Shown here piece by piece: positions 9,007 through 18,119 of a stretch of 64,000 nucleotides of DNA (positions within the stretch are counted from its first letter, which is position 1; each line of letters opens with the position of its first letter). Location of the stretch: contig FP929003.1 in the NCBI GenBank assembly GCA_000196815.1, positions 2,689,501-2,753,500 of the forward strand, in the 5' to 3' direction. Position numbers and translations under genes: made by a program. The DNA is from Nitrospira defluvii. Its GTDB lineage: Bacteria; Nitrospirota; Nitrospiria; Nitrospirales; Nitrospiraceae. Under the pieces are notes generated by a model that saw nothing but the letters and a program-made list of their open reading frames with translations, was not told where the DNA came from and did no database searches.

Positions 9007-9789
9007 TTAGTTGCTCAAGCCCTTCTGCAAATTCGGCTTGGCACCATCGGTCCCGTAGTCAGACTTGTTCTGCACTTTGGTTTCCGGAGCGACAGTCTGG
9101 TAGCCCCACCCTGGCTGCGGTTCGCAGTTCCAGCAAGGAGCCTGTCCGGTAAATTCACCGACAGTGGTCGTAACCACGCCGCCGGTCACCGTTCCAGGAA
9201 ACACACCGCCAACCGGTCCACCGACAACGGTACCAGAGTTCGTCTCGATTCCGCGCTCGGTCGCAGGATTCGGACGCTGCCCAAGGCCACCAAAGCCGGC
9301 CAATTTCTCGTTTCCGCGCATCAAATACACTTCACGCACCAGCTTGCGGCCCGTTCCATAGACACCAATGTCCGCGCGCTGGTTGGGCGCTTCCACGACC
9401 TGGAGGGAAATGTCATCACCAGCATTGAGCACTCTGATTTGATCCATATTCGTCTGGCCATCCAGATAGGTCGTGAGGGAGCTCATCGCACCTTGACCGG
9501 CTCGACCCTCATCGTGAGAGCTGCCACCCGTCTCCAGGTGAAGCTTTCCGCCCGGGATATCGATAGCCAAAACACGCCCGTAGATCGTCTCAGCCTGTGC
9601 GAGACGCTCCATGAATGCGGTCCGATCAAATGCTGCGGTCCGTCCGGAGTTACCCGAGACGTCTCCGACTCCGGTGCCGACACCGAAACCTGATCCCGAC
9701 GAGGACTGTGGCAAACGCTCTTGAGCGCCTGCAACACCAACGGAGCTGATGAAAAGCACCGCAGCTCCAAGTGCCAACACGTTACGCAT
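9007..9789 (-). CDS. Secreted protein of unknown function
   Basis: The start is set at the ATG at 9789 because a strong ribosome-binding site (GGAGGCAGC) precedes it and it begins a clear Sec signal peptide (MRNVLALGAAVLFISSVGVAGAQ). The mature part of about 237 residues has a Gly/Ser-rich N-terminus, a middle region that could fold as a small beta domain (GRVLAIDIPGGKLHLETG; ISLQVVEAPNQRADIGVYG), and a low-complexity Gly/Val/Thr stretch. A CWNC motif near residue 215 could bind metal or form a disulfide. I do not recognise a family. Confidence 0.7.
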   Translation of the reverse strand: MRNVLALGAAVLFISSVGVAGAQERLPQSSSGSGFGVGTGVGDVSGNSGRTAAFDRTAFMERLAQAETIYGRVLAIDIPGGKLHLETGGSSHDEGRAGQGAMSSLTTYLDGQTNMDQIRVLNAGDDISLQVVEAPNQRADIGVYGTGRKLVREVYLMRGNEKLAGFGGLGQRPNPATERGIETNSGTVVGGPVGGVFPGTVTGGVVTTTVGEFTGQAPCWNCEPQPGWGYQTVAPETKVQNKSDYGTDGAKPNLQKGLSN

Positions 9790-10052
9790 GTGCTGCCTCC
9801 TTAGTGAGTTGGAATTGATAAGAGAGTAATGATGAACGGCGATAAACTGAACAGGCCATAGTAGTTCCAAGCAAATTCGGGCGAACTATAGGCTAACACC
9901 CACATCATGTCAAGATGTTTTCAGGCACGACATCCACTATATAGTGTTGTCCCGAAAAGCATCGCCTATTTATTCGCATCGCATCAACACCAGACGTCGA
10001 TGTCTGCATGAGCGCACTGGTTGCTGAAACCATGAAAGGGGTGTCGAAATGA

Positions 10053-10139
10053 TGGTGCCCAGAGGGAGGGTCGAACTCCCACTCTCTTGCGAGAACCGGA
10101 TTTTGAGTCCGGCGCGTCTGCCAGTTCCGCCATCCGGGC
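10053..10139 (-). tRNA. tRNA-Leu (anticodon CAA)
   Basis: On the minus strand the molecule starts GCCCGGATGGCGGAACTGG and ends with an encoded CCA. The seven-base acceptor stem pairs, with one G-U. The anticodon stem-loop CCGGA CTCAAAA TCCGG places CAA at 34-36. The T-arm GGGAGTTCGACCCTCCC and a long variable arm fit a class II leucine tRNA. It reads UUG codons. Confidence 0.95.
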
Positions 10140-10316
10140 ACGGGTGTCATGCGACGACAATTCCTTAGCTAGCCACTCGGCTTTTTGAAGGGACGCATTT
10201 TTAACATGAACCCGAGTAGGCGTCAATCGGCACGGCACACTCTTTTTTCTGCTGCATGCGAATGCTAGAATGCCGTGCGACTGACAATGAAGATCAGGCA
10301 GATTTAGGAGGCGACT

Positions 10317-10598
10317 ATGGCAGATGTGCAATGTGTCACCTGCGGACAAGCAGGCGAAGCGATTACCGATATGCTATTCCTCGGCAAGCTCGAAGCCGAA
10401 ATCAAGGCAAAGGTTTGCAAGCCCTGCTGGAAAAAATGGGAAGGGATGCGGGTCATGGTGATCAACGAGTATCAAGTCAATCTCGGCGACGAGAGCGGCC
10501 GCGAACTTGTTAAAAAACAAATGAAGGCGTTCCTCAAATTGGGAGAACAAACCGACACGTCCAAACTGGATCAAAACTTTCGCCCAGCAGGCTCTTAA
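10317..10598 (+). CDS. YggX-like Fe(2+)-trafficking family protein with N-terminal cysteine pairs
   Basis: The 93-residue product has the YggX core: CWKKWEGMRVMVINEYQVNL followed by a C-terminal helix with KKQMKAFL (compare W..WQ..QT.LINE..LN in YggX). Unlike enterobacterial YggX it opens with CVTCGQ and has a second pair in VCKPC, so a four-cysteine metal or Fe-S site is possible. YggX protects Fe-S proteins under oxidative stress. A ribosome-binding site (AGGAGG) lies just upstream. The family call is by motif recall. Confidence 0.75.
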   Translation: MADVQCVTCGQAGEAITDMLFLGKLEAEIKAKVCKPCWKKWEGMRVMVINEYQVNLGDESGRELVKKQMKAFLKLGEQTDTSKLDQNFRPAGS

Positions 10599-10747
10599 GG
10601 TCATGACCTCCACTCTGACCGTGGCGTCAGGCAGAACGGCTCATAATCAATGCCTGTTCGTCACTCGCCTGAGGTCCGATCAAACCTTGAGGCCTCAGGA
10701 GTAGTGAGCCGTCGGCCCCCACTTCATCCATTGCCCGATCGAATTCA

Positions 10748-10777
10748 TTGACACTCTGATTTCGGAAGTGCTAGAGT
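10748..10777 (+). promoter_or_regulatory. Putative sigma-70 promoter of the DUF151 pair
   Basis: TTGACA at 10748-10753 and TAGAGT at 10772-10777 are separated by 18 bases. Transcription would begin near 10784, which argues against a TTG start at 10787 and for the GTG at 10826. Confidence 0.5.
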
Positions 10778-10825
10778 GCCCTATTCTTGAGGTTTTTGGC
10801 CGACATCGGGAAGGATACTCCCGCC

Positions 10826-11281
10826 GTGATCACACAAATGCGGGTCAAGGGTCTGATCTTCGACCCATATAACAACGCCTATATAGTGGTGTTGCGAGAC
10901 GAAGAGAACTCGGACATGCTCCCGATCTGGGTGGGAAAATCAGAAGCGAGCGCCATCGGACTTGCGCTGGAGAATGTCACCGCACCGCGTCCCATGACCC
11001 ACGACCTCATGAAGTCGTTCCTGGAAACGTTTGATGCGAAAATTATCAGCGTGGTGATTACAGATTTGAACGAGAACACCTACTTCGCCACGATTCACCT
11101 GATGTACGAAGACTCGGAATATACGGTCGATTCGCGCCCCAGCGATGCCATCGCGCTGGCGCTTCGAACCAGCGCGCCGATTTTTGCCAGCGAGAAGGTC
11201 ATTAAGAAACAGTCGTCCGAAGAACTTGAACAGTGGCTTGAAAATTTGAAGCCGGAAGATTTCGGGAAACTGGATACCTAG
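10826..11281 (+). CDS. Bifunctional nuclease family (DUF151) protein, copy 1
   Basis: The start is placed at the GTG at 10826, preceded by GGAAGGAT; the frame is also open from a TTG at 10787. The protein shows the DUF151 pattern LPIWVGKSEASAIGLALE, then PRPMTHDLMKSFL and the signature DSRPSDAIALALR near residue 110. The plant and bacterial family has reported nuclease activity, but its bacterial role is poorly defined. Copy 2 follows 3 bases after the stop, and the pair leads into rplM-rpsI. Confidence 0.88.
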   Translation: MITQMRVKGLIFDPYNNAYIVVLRDEENSDMLPIWVGKSEASAIGLALENVTAPRPMTHDLMKSFLETFDAKIISVVITDLNENTYFATIHLMYEDSEYTVDSRPSDAIALALRTSAPIFASEKVIKKQSSEELEQWLENLKPEDFGKLDT

Positions 11282-11284
11282 TTC

Positions 11285-11773
11285 ATGGACTCGGCGAAGC
11301 AGCAGAATGAGCCCTCAGAGCTGGTCGCTCTGACCGTCAAGCAGGTGCTGGACGACGGCAACACCGATACCCGCATCGTCGTGCTGAAAAATGATGACGC
11401 GAGCGTGACGCTGCCGATCTGGGTCGGATCTGCGGAAGGTAACGCAATTCGTCTTGCCATGGAGCGCGTGGTGACTCCCCGCCCTATGAGCCACGACCTG
11501 ATACGGAGCTTTGCGGATCATCTTGGTGTGCGGATTGAGCGGGTTGTGATTACGGATGTGAAAGGCAGTACTTATTACGCCAGCGTGGCCTTTGCATCGA
11601 AGGGTGTGCATCGTACCCTGGATGCCAGACCTAGCGACGCCATCGCCCTCGCACTGCGCGCGGACTGCCCGATCTATGCCACACAAGATGTGCTCAACCG
11701 ACGCACGGCCGTTCATCTGGATGCCTGGATCAATAAAATCGACACTAAGAATATCGAACCCCAACAGGCGTGA
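11285..11773 (+). CDS. Bifunctional nuclease family (DUF151) protein, copy 2
   Basis: The 162-residue product aligns along its whole length with the preceding gene: LPIWVGSAEGNAIRLAME, PRPMSHDLIRSFADHLG, DARPSDAIALALRADCPI. This is a tandem duplication that has diverged clearly. Both copies keep the D.RPSDAIALALR motif. The two are almost certainly co-transcribed, and a hetero-oligomer is possible but inferred. Confidence 0.88.
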   Translation: MDSAKQQNEPSELVALTVKQVLDDGNTDTRIVVLKNDDASVTLPIWVGSAEGNAIRLAMERVVTPRPMSHDLIRSFADHLGVRIERVVITDVKGSTYYASVAFASKGVHRTLDARPSDAIALALRADCPIYATQDVLNRRTAVHLDAWINKIDTKNIEPQQA

Positions 11774-11823
11774 GGCCTGATACCTCACATTAGAATCCTA
11801 TCGTGCAGGAGTAGATGGAGACC

Positions 11824-12255
11824 ATGACAAAAACGTATCTTGAGAAGCCAGCTGATGTGAAACGGAAATGGTTCTTGGTGGATGCCGACGGCAAGACACT
11901 CGGTCGTCTTGCGGCGAAAGTGGCCACCTTGCTTCGAGGTAAGCACAAACCGACTTTTACCCCCCACGTGGATACGGGCGACCATGTCGTCATCGTCAAT
12001 GCCGAAAAGATCCGGTTGACCGGCAACAAGATGGAAGACAAGACCTATTCGTATCACACGGGATATCCAGGCGGACTCAAGACCCTCACCGCCGAACATA
12101 TCCACAAGAAGGACCCGACGAAGCTCTTGACACGCGCCATCGAGGGCATGTTGCCCAAGAACCCCCTCGGGAATCAGATGGCCAAGAAACTGCGCGTCTA
12201 CGCAGGTTCAACCCATCCACACCACGCGCAGCAACTGGAATCACTTTCGCTGTGA
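11824..12255 (+). CDS. rplM: 50S ribosomal protein L13
   Basis: The product (143 residues from the ATG at 11824; an in-frame ATG lies three codons earlier) matches L13: [68 protein letters not shown] and HPHHAQQLE. It binds 23S rRNA early in 50S assembly. It is followed by rpsI after 42 bases, the standard L13-S9 pair. Confidence 0.97.
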   Translation: MTKTYLEKPADVKRKWFLVDADGKTLGRLAAKVATLLRGKHKPTFTPHVDTGDHVVIVNAEKIRLTGNKMEDKTYSYHTGYPGGLKTLTAEHIHKKDPTKLLTRAIEGMLPKNPLGNQMAKKLRVYAGSTHPHHAQQLESLSL

Positions 12256-12297
12256 CCATTATTGTTCGGATTCGATCTGTGAAGGAGGCCGCCTGAT

Positions 12298-12690
12298 ATG
12301 GCAGCAATGACGCAGTACGCAACTGGGAAGAGAAAGAGCGCGATCGCTCGCGCATGGGTGACCGCCGCCGCCGGCGATATCGTCGTCAATGAGAAGCCGC
12401 TGGAAAAGGCGTTTCCCCGCCCGACGCTACGGAACGTGATTCAATTTCCGTTTGAGCTGGCCGGCGTTGCCGGGAAGTATTCCGTCCGGGCCACCGTCTA
12501 CGGTGGCGGGCCCGCGGGCCAGGCCGGAGCCTTACGGCACGCCATCTCGAAAGCGCTGGTCATCATGAGCGCCGCATTCCGAAGCCCGCTCAAGAAGGAA
12601 GGCCTTCTGACCCGTGACTCACGCGTCAAGGAACGCAAGAAGTACGGACAGAAGGGCGCCAGAAAGCGCTTCCAATACTCCAAGCGATAA
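12298..12690 (+). CDS. rpsI: 30S ribosomal protein S9
   Basis: The 130 residues include the S9 hallmarks QYATGKRKSAIARAW, VYGGGPAGQAGALRHAISKA and the C-terminal KRFQYSKR tail that reaches the P-site tRNA. A ribosome-binding site GAAGGAGG precedes the ATG. It is the last gene before an intrinsic terminator. Confidence 0.98.
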   Translation: MAAMTQYATGKRKSAIARAWVTAAAGDIVVNEKPLEKAFPRPTLRNVIQFPFELAGVAGKYSVRATVYGGGPAGQAGALRHAISKALVIMSAAFRSPLKKEGLLTRDSRVKERKKYGQKGARKRFQYSKR

Positions 12691-12718
12691 AGAAGCACTG
12701 GAGCGACAGGGTGTCAAA

Positions 12719-12748
12719 AGGGAAGGCTCCGCAGCCTTCCCTTTTTTT
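12719..12748 (+). terminator. Rho-independent terminator after rplM-rpsI
   Basis: AGGGAAGGCT, a short loop and AGCCTTCCCT form a strong hairpin followed by seven T. It starts 29 bases after the rpsI stop. Confidence 0.9.
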
Positions 12749-12802
12749 ATGTGTGCGGTGAACTGACCGAGCAACAACTCGCGATAGGCCTGGAGGCGTG
12801 AC

Positions 12803-13876
12803 ATGACGTCGGTACGAGTAGCAGTGGCAGGGGGCAGTGGATACACGGGGGCGGAGTTGCTACGGCTCCTGTCGCAACACCCCAACGTGCAATTGACTGC
12901 GGTGACCTCCGAGAAGTCGGCCGGAACCCCCGTCTCCGCCGTGTATCCCCATTTGCAAGGCATCGTGTCCCTGACCTTCGAAGCCCTGGCGCCCGAGGCC
13001 CTGGCAGAACGCGCCGATGTGCTCTTCCTCGCCCTCCCCCATACAAAATCCATGGGCCCGGTAGCGAGTTGCATGAAAGCCGGCAAGCGCGTGATCGACC
13101 TAAGCGCAGACTTCAGGATCAAAGATCCTCGCACCTATGAAACCTGGTATCAGACCGCGCACGCCTGTCCCGATCTGATCGGAAACGCCGTGTACGGCCT
13201 GCCGGAACTGCATCGATCGGCCATCGCACAGGCCCGCCTTGTGGCCTCCCCAGGCTGTTACCCGACCGCCGCGATTCTGCAACTGGCGCCGTTGATCGCC
13301 CATGGCCTCATCGTGCCGGACACTATTGTGATTGATGCAAAATCCGGCGTGTCGGGCGCAGGAAGAAGTCCGGCCCTGCCCTACCACTTCCCTGAAGCAC
13401 ACGAGTCGCTGGAGCCCTACAAGATCGGCCAGCATCGACACATCCCGGAAATCGAACAGGAACTGAGCGGGCTGGCAGGAACTCGTGGACAGGCAGCCAC
13501 AGGAGAGACCGCCGGTGTCACCATTGCGTTCACGCCGCACCTGGTTCCGATGAATCGAGGCATCTTGAGCACCGCCTATGCGCGCATGAAGGGCAAGCTC
13601 GATGTCGTCGAACTGCGGGCGCTCTATCGGGACTTCTACAAAGGGGAACGATTCGTACGCCTGCTCGAAGGCGCGATGCCGAATCCCAGACATGTGCGAG
13701 GCGCCAACTATTGCGATCTCGCGGTCCACACCGACACGCGAGCCGGATGGGTCGTGACCGTGTCGGCTATCGACAACCTGATCAAGGGAGCAGCGGGGCA
13801 AGCGATTCAGGCCATGAATCTCATGCTCGGCTATCCGGAAGAGACGGGCCTGGTGGCGCCGGGTATCTATCCATAA
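12803..13876 (+). CDS. argC: N-acetyl-gamma-glutamyl-phosphate reductase
   Basis: The 357-residue enzyme has the NADP-binding start VRVAVAGGSGYTGAELLRLL and the catalytic cysteine C152 in VASPGCYPTAAILQL. The C-terminal half includes YKIGQHRHIPEIEQEL and FTPHLVPMNRGILSTAY. It reduces N-acetylglutamyl phosphate to the semialdehyde in arginine synthesis. argJ follows after 56 bases, so the pair covers steps 1/5 and 3. Confidence 0.97.
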   Translation: MTSVRVAVAGGSGYTGAELLRLLSQHPNVQLTAVTSEKSAGTPVSAVYPHLQGIVSLTFEALAPEALAERADVLFLALPHTKSMGPVASCMKAGKRVIDLSADFRIKDPRTYETWYQTAHACPDLIGNAVYGLPELHRSAIAQARLVASPGCYPTAAILQLAPLIAHGLIVPDTIVIDAKSGVSGAGRSPALPYHFPEAHESLEPYKIGQHRHIPEIEQELSGLAGTRGQAATGETAGVTIAFTPHLVPMNRGILSTAYARMKGKLDVVELRALYRDFYKGERFVRLLEGAMPNPRHVRGANYCDLAVHTDTRAGWVVTVSAIDNLIKGAAGQAIQAMNLMLGYPEETGLVAPGIYP

Positions 13877-13932
13877 CTTGAGTCCTGGGCGACTCCGCAC
13901 TACGGACCACTTCCACACCACACAGGATCACT

Positions 13933-15144
13933 ATGAAGATCATCACTGGAGGCGTCACCGCACCCATCGGCTTTCGGGCCGCCGGGATGTATTCCGGCAT
14001 CAAGAAAAAGCAGAAGAAACAACTCGACTTGGCTCTGCTGGTCTCCGAGCAGGAAGGCCCCATCGCCGGAGTGTTTACCACCAATCAGGTCGTGGCGGCA
14101 CCGGTTGTACTCGATCGTCTCCATCTGAAAAAAGGCGTGGGCCGCGCCATCCTCGTCAACAGCGGAAACGCCAATGCCTGCACCGGACCTGACGGCATGC
14201 GAGTGGCCAAGGAGATGGCGCAGCTGGCAGCCACGGCCCTCGACTGTCCGCCGCATACGATCTTCGTCGGATCGACCGGCGTGATCGGCCAGCCGCTTCC
14301 GATCGACTGCATCAGGAACGCCGTCCCGCTCCTCCTCGCTCGCGTCACGCGCCGCGGCGGAAACGAAGCGGCCCAAGCCATCATGACCACAGACCTCAAG
14401 CCCAAACAGGTGGCGGTGCGCGCCCGACTCGGAGGTCGGATGGTGACGGTCGGAGGAATGGCCAAGGGCTCCGGCATGATCCATCCCAACATGGCCACCA
14501 TGCTGGGCTATCTCACCACCGATGCGGTCATCGGCCGGTCCGCCCTTCAGACGGCACTGAGTCAGGCGGTCGATCAATCATTTAACTGCATTACCGTCGA
14601 CGGGGATACGAGCACGAACGACACGGTGCTCTTGCTGGCCAACGGAATGGCGGGCAACCAGACACTCAAGCCCGGCTCTGCGGACTTTCGAAAGTTCTGC
14701 GCCATGGTCGAAACGGTCTGTCGTACCCTTGCCTTGAAAATTTGCTGGGACGGCGAAGGCGTGACCAAGGTCGTGCGGGTAGAGGTCGTGCGCGCCCGGT
14801 CCACAACGGCAGCCAAACAGATCGCCCAAACGATCGCCACCTCCAACCTGGTCAAGACCGCGCTCTTTGGTGGTGACGCCAACTGGGGCCGTGTGATGGC
14901 AGCCCTCGGACGCGCAGGGGTACCCATCGATCCAGCCCTGGTCAGCCTGCAATTTGGGGATGTCCCGATGGTCCGGAACGGCCAAGGACTGGGCCGCGGC
15001 GCCGAGCAGAAGCTGACCAAGGTCTTCAGGGCGAAAGAATTTACGATTCGTGTCGACCTCGCGCAGGGCAAAGCCGGAGCTCACATGTGGACGACCGACT
15101 TGTCCTATGAATACGTGCGGATCAACGCGAGTTACCGGTCGTGA
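13933..15144 (+). CDS. argJ: Glutamate N-acetyltransferase / N-acetylglutamate synthase
   Basis: The 403-residue precursor contains the autocleavage site NMATMLGYLTTD, with T189 as the nucleophile that becomes the N-terminus of the beta chain. It recycles the acetyl group from N-acetylornithine to glutamate. The alpha part shows GVFTTNQVVAAPV and VNSGNANACTG; the C-terminus ends DLSYEYVRINASYRS, as in the family. The fused product can both make and recycle N-acetylglutamate. Confidence 0.96.
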   Translation: MKIITGGVTAPIGFRAAGMYSGIKKKQKKQLDLALLVSEQEGPIAGVFTTNQVVAAPVVLDRLHLKKGVGRAILVNSGNANACTGPDGMRVAKEMAQLAATALDCPPHTIFVGSTGVIGQPLPIDCIRNAVPLLLARVTRRGGNEAAQAIMTTDLKPKQVAVRARLGGRMVTVGGMAKGSGMIHPNMATMLGYLTTDAVIGRSALQTALSQAVDQSFNCITVDGDTSTNDTVLLLANGMAGNQTLKPGSADFRKFCAMVETVCRTLALKICWDGEGVTKVVRVEVVRARSTTAAKQIAQTIATSNLVKTALFGGDANWGRVMAALGRAGVPIDPALVSLQFGDVPMVRNGQGLGRGAEQKLTKVFRAKEFTIRVDLAQGKAGAHMWTTDLSYEYVRINASYRS

Positions 15145-15264
15145 GCAGCCTCGCTGCGGTTGCAAAATATTGGGGATTATGCTAGCGTTCGGGCGTTTTC
15201 GTGCCGTGAATGATCCGTCCCATCGTTCACATGTTCGCATCAAAAATCAGGGACGTCTTATTTA

Positions 15265-15374
15265 AATCCACACCAGCGTGATGCGCACGCTGCGCAGCCT
15301 GAGAATAAGGGGCACATGCCCCTCGTCGTTGGCGTTCGCCAGGCGCTCTGCAGGCTTCGGAGGGAGGTGAAGGT
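15265..15374 (+). promoter_or_regulatory. Structured 5' leader of rpsB
   Basis: Three small hairpins follow one another just before the gene: GCGTG/CACGC at 15276-15290, AGGGGC/GCCCCT at 15308-15323, and TGGCG/CGCCA at 15330-15341. A strong ribosome-binding site (GGAGGGAGGTGA) then precedes the ATG. S2 is known to repress its own operon through the leader in other bacteria; that this leader does so is inferred. Confidence 0.35.
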
Positions 15375-16148
15375 ATGGGAGTAGTGGCGATTAAGGAATT
15401 ACTGGAAGCGGGCGTCCACTTCGGACACCAGACGAATCGTTGGAACCCCAAGATGAAGCGATTCCTGTTCGGGGAACGAAACGGCGTCTACATTATCGAC
15501 CTTCAACAGACGGTCGAACGCATGGAACTAGCCTATGCCTTCGCGCGCGACACCGTGGCGGCCGGTGACTCCGTCTTGTTCGTCGGGACCAAGCGCCAAG
15601 CGGCGGAGATTTTAGAGGAAGAGGCGAAGCGGGCCAACCAGTTCTACATCAACCAGCGGTGGTTGGGTGGCATGCTGACCAACTTCCAGACCATTCGTCG
15701 TAGCATCGACAAAATGAAAAAGATGGAAACGACTCTCGCTGATCCGACGCACCAGGGCCATACGAAAAAAGAGCTCGGACAGATGCAGAAGGAAGTCGTG
15801 AAGCTGCAGAAGAACCTGTCGGGCATCCGCAACATGCGCGCCCTGCCCGGCGCGGTGTTCATCCTGGACACCCGCATCGAGCACATTGCGATCCTCGAGG
15901 CCAGCCGGTTGGAAATTCCGGTCATTGCCATCGTCGATTCGAACTGCGATCCCGATCACATTCAATACCCCATCCCGGGCAACGATGACGCCATCCGTTC
16001 CATCAAGCTGATTATTTCCCGGATCGCGGATGCATGCCTCGAAGGCGCGCATCTCCGGACGCAGCAAGAAGAAACCGAGTTCGCATCGGCACCAGCCGGC
16101 GGCGGAGCCAAACCGGCGACCAACTTGGCCGGTGTGTCCGCCTCCTAA
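15375..16148 (+). CDS. rpsB: 30S ribosomal protein S2
   Basis: The 257-residue product matches S2: [55 protein letters not shown] and [22 protein letters not shown] in parts. The C-terminal 25 residues are a Gly/Ala-rich extension. It heads the conserved rpsB-tsf-pyrH-frr operon. Confidence 0.98.
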   Translation: MGVVAIKELLEAGVHFGHQTNRWNPKMKRFLFGERNGVYIIDLQQTVERMELAYAFARDTVAAGDSVLFVGTKRQAAEILEEEAKRANQFYINQRWLGGMLTNFQTIRRSIDKMKKMETTLADPTHQGHTKKELGQMQKEVVKLQKNLSGIRNMRALPGAVFILDTRIEHIAILEASRLEIPVIAIVDSNCDPDHIQYPIPGNDDAIRSIKLIISRIADACLEGAHLRTQQEETEFASAPAGGGAKPATNLAGVSAS

Positions 16149-16199
16149 CGGCCGCGTCTCGCATGATGGCATTGTTCTATTCGATTAACTGAGGAACCC

Positions 16200-16796
16200 A
16201 TGGCAAGTTTGAGTGAGCTCGTCAAAGAGTTGCGTGAAAAAACAGGCGCCGGCATTTTGGATTGCCAGAAAGCCCTGACTGAGAACGGAAACAGCATCGA
16301 TAAAGCGATCGACTATCTCCGGCAGAAGGGATTAGCGGCGGCTCAGAAAAAGGCCGGTCGTGAGACCAATCAGGGCTTGATCCATGCCTACATCCATGCC
16401 GGCGGAAAGATCGGCGTGCTCATCGAAGTCAATTGCGAAACCGACTTCGTGGCGCGAAATGAGCAGTTCAAGGCGTTTGTGAACGATCTGGCGCTGCAGG
16501 TGGCGGCCGCCAGTCCGTCCTATGTCCGACGGGAAGAGATTGCCGAAGATGTCGTCGCAAAAGAGCGCAGCATCTATGAAGGGCAAGCCAAGGAACTCGG
16601 CAAGCCACCGGCCGCCTGGCCGAAAATCATTGAGGGCAAGCTCGAGAAGTTCTACCAGGAAAATTGCTTGCTCGAACAGGCCTTCATCAAGGATCCGTCC
16701 GTCGTCATCAAGGATCTGCTGGCGCAACAAATCGCCAAGATCGGCGAGAACATGAACATCCGCCGGTTCACACGATTCCAACTAGGCCAAGCATGA
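16200..16796 (+). CDS. tsf: Elongation factor Ts (short form)
   Basis: The 198-residue product starts with the UBA-like TS-N domain ([19 protein letters not shown]) and the nucleotide-exchange core ([31 protein letters not shown]). It is shorter than the roughly 280-residue enterobacterial EF-Ts because it has a single core repeat, as in Thermus-type proteins. It recharges EF-Tu with GTP. The stop overlaps the pyrH start (ATGA). Confidence 0.97.
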   Translation: MASLSELVKELREKTGAGILDCQKALTENGNSIDKAIDYLRQKGLAAAQKKAGRETNQGLIHAYIHAGGKIGVLIEVNCETDFVARNEQFKAFVNDLALQVAAASPSYVRREEIAEDVVAKERSIYEGQAKELGKPPAAWPKIIEGKLEKFYQENCLLEQAFIKDPSVVIKDLLAQQIAKIGENMNIRRFTRFQLGQA

Positions 16797-17518
16797 GTTC
16801 TGCCCACTACCGGCGCATCCTGCTGAAAGTCAGCGGAGAAATGCTGGCCGGTGAGCAGGGCTATGGCGTTCAACCCTCGATTCTCGAGGGACTCGCAGAA
16901 GAGATTGCCGACGTCGTCGCGATGGACGTCGAAGTGGCCGTTGTGATCGGCGGCGGCAATATCTTCCGCGGCCTGGCCGCCAGCGCGCGCGGCATGGAGC
17001 GGGCTTCCGCCGACTACATGGGCATGCTCGCCACGGTGTTGAACGCACTCGCCCTCCAGAATGCGCTGGAAGGCAAAGGTGTCAGCACCCGTGTCCAATC
17101 GGCGATCGAGATGCGGCAGCTGGCCGAAGGCTACATTCGTCGCCGCGCCATCCGACACCTGGAAAAAAAGCGCGTCGTGATCTTCGCGGGAGGCACGGGA
17201 AACCCCTATTTCTCCACCGATACCGCAGCCTCGCTGCGGGCGATGGAAATCGGCGCGCAGGTCATCATGAAGGGCACCAAGGTCGACGGTATTTATGACA
17301 GTGATCCGGTCAAGAACCCGCAAGCCAAGAAATATGCAGAGATTCCGTTTCTGTCGATTCTCACCCAGAACCTCAAAGTGATGGACTCGACGGCCATCAG
17401 CTTGTGCATGGACAACCGGTTGCCATTGATCGTCTTCAATTTGAAAGAGAAGGGAAACTTTAAACGTGTCGTCCAGGGCGAACCTATCGGGACCCTGGTC
17501 ACCGTGGAAAGTCGCTAA
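16793..17518 (+). CDS. pyrH: Uridylate kinase
   Basis: The start is the ATG at 16793, which overlaps the tsf stop by 4 bases; the frame is open further upstream but the family begins at [15 protein letters not shown]. The 241 residues include [47 protein letters not shown] and [14 protein letters not shown]. It phosphorylates UMP to UDP and belongs to the amino-acid kinase fold, which is unlike eukaryotic UMP kinases. Confidence 0.97.
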   Translation: MSSAHYRRILLKVSGEMLAGEQGYGVQPSILEGLAEEIADVVAMDVEVAVVIGGGNIFRGLAASARGMERASADYMGMLATVLNALALQNALEGKGVSTRVQSAIEMRQLAEGYIRRRAIRHLEKKRVVIFAGGTGNPYFSTDTAASLRAMEIGAQVIMKGTKVDGIYDSDPVKNPQAKKYAEIPFLSILTQNLKVMDSTAISLCMDNRLPLIVFNLKEKGNFKRVVQGEPIGTLVTVESR

Positions 17519-17529
17519 GGGAGAGGCTG

Positions 17530-18093
17530 ATGTCGACGGCGCAAGAAGTGAAACAACGCGTAACCGAAAAGATGGACCACGCGATCGAACATTTGAAGCG
17601 GGACCTGGCCGGACTGCGTACCGGTCGCGCCTCTGTGGCACTGGTGGACGGCATTAGAGTCGACTACTACGGGACCATGACACCGCTGAAGCAGGTTGCC
17701 AACGTCGCCACCCCCGAAGCCCGACTCATCACGATTCAGCCCTGGGAGCAAAACCTCATCAGGGAAATCGAAAAAGCCATCCAGACGTCCGATCTTGGCT
17801 TAACGCCGTCCAACGACGGCAAATTGATTCGCATTCCCCTTCCGCCGCTGACCGAAGAACGCCGGAAGGAACTCATCAAGGTCTGCAAAAAACACGGCGA
17901 AGAAGTGAAGGTACAGATTCGAGGCTTCCGCCGGGATGGCAACGAAGAACTCAAGAAGTTGCAGAAAGACACGAAGCTGACCGAAGATGAACTGCGCAAG
18001 TCGGAGGCCGAAATTCAGAAGCTCACCGACCAGTACGTGCAGAAAATCGACGACGTGATGAAGAAAAAAGAAGGCGAGATCCTGGAAGTCTAG
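17530..18093 (+). CDS. frr: Ribosome recycling factor
   Basis: The 187-residue protein shows the RRF pattern: HLKRDLAGLRTGRASVALVD, DYYGTMTPLKQVANV, IQPWEQNLIREIEKAI and NDGKLIRIPLPPLTEERRKE. It splits post-termination ribosomes together with EF-G. It starts 11 bases after pyrH and closes the operon. Confidence 0.97.
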   Translation: MSTAQEVKQRVTEKMDHAIEHLKRDLAGLRTGRASVALVDGIRVDYYGTMTPLKQVANVATPEARLITIQPWEQNLIREIEKAIQTSDLGLTPSNDGKLIRIPLPPLTEERRKELIKVCKKHGEEVKVQIRGFRRDGNEELKKLQKDTKLTEDELRKSEAEIQKLTDQYVQKIDDVMKKKEGEILEV

Positions 18094-18119
18094 CGCCCCA
18101 TTCTGCCACCACAAGCTGC

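Noticed and set aside
9935-9946. Perfect 12-base palindrome CACTATATAGTG as an operator
   Set aside because: It lies about 145 bases upstream of the nearest start codon and no regulator or second copy was seen, so it is not listed as a site.
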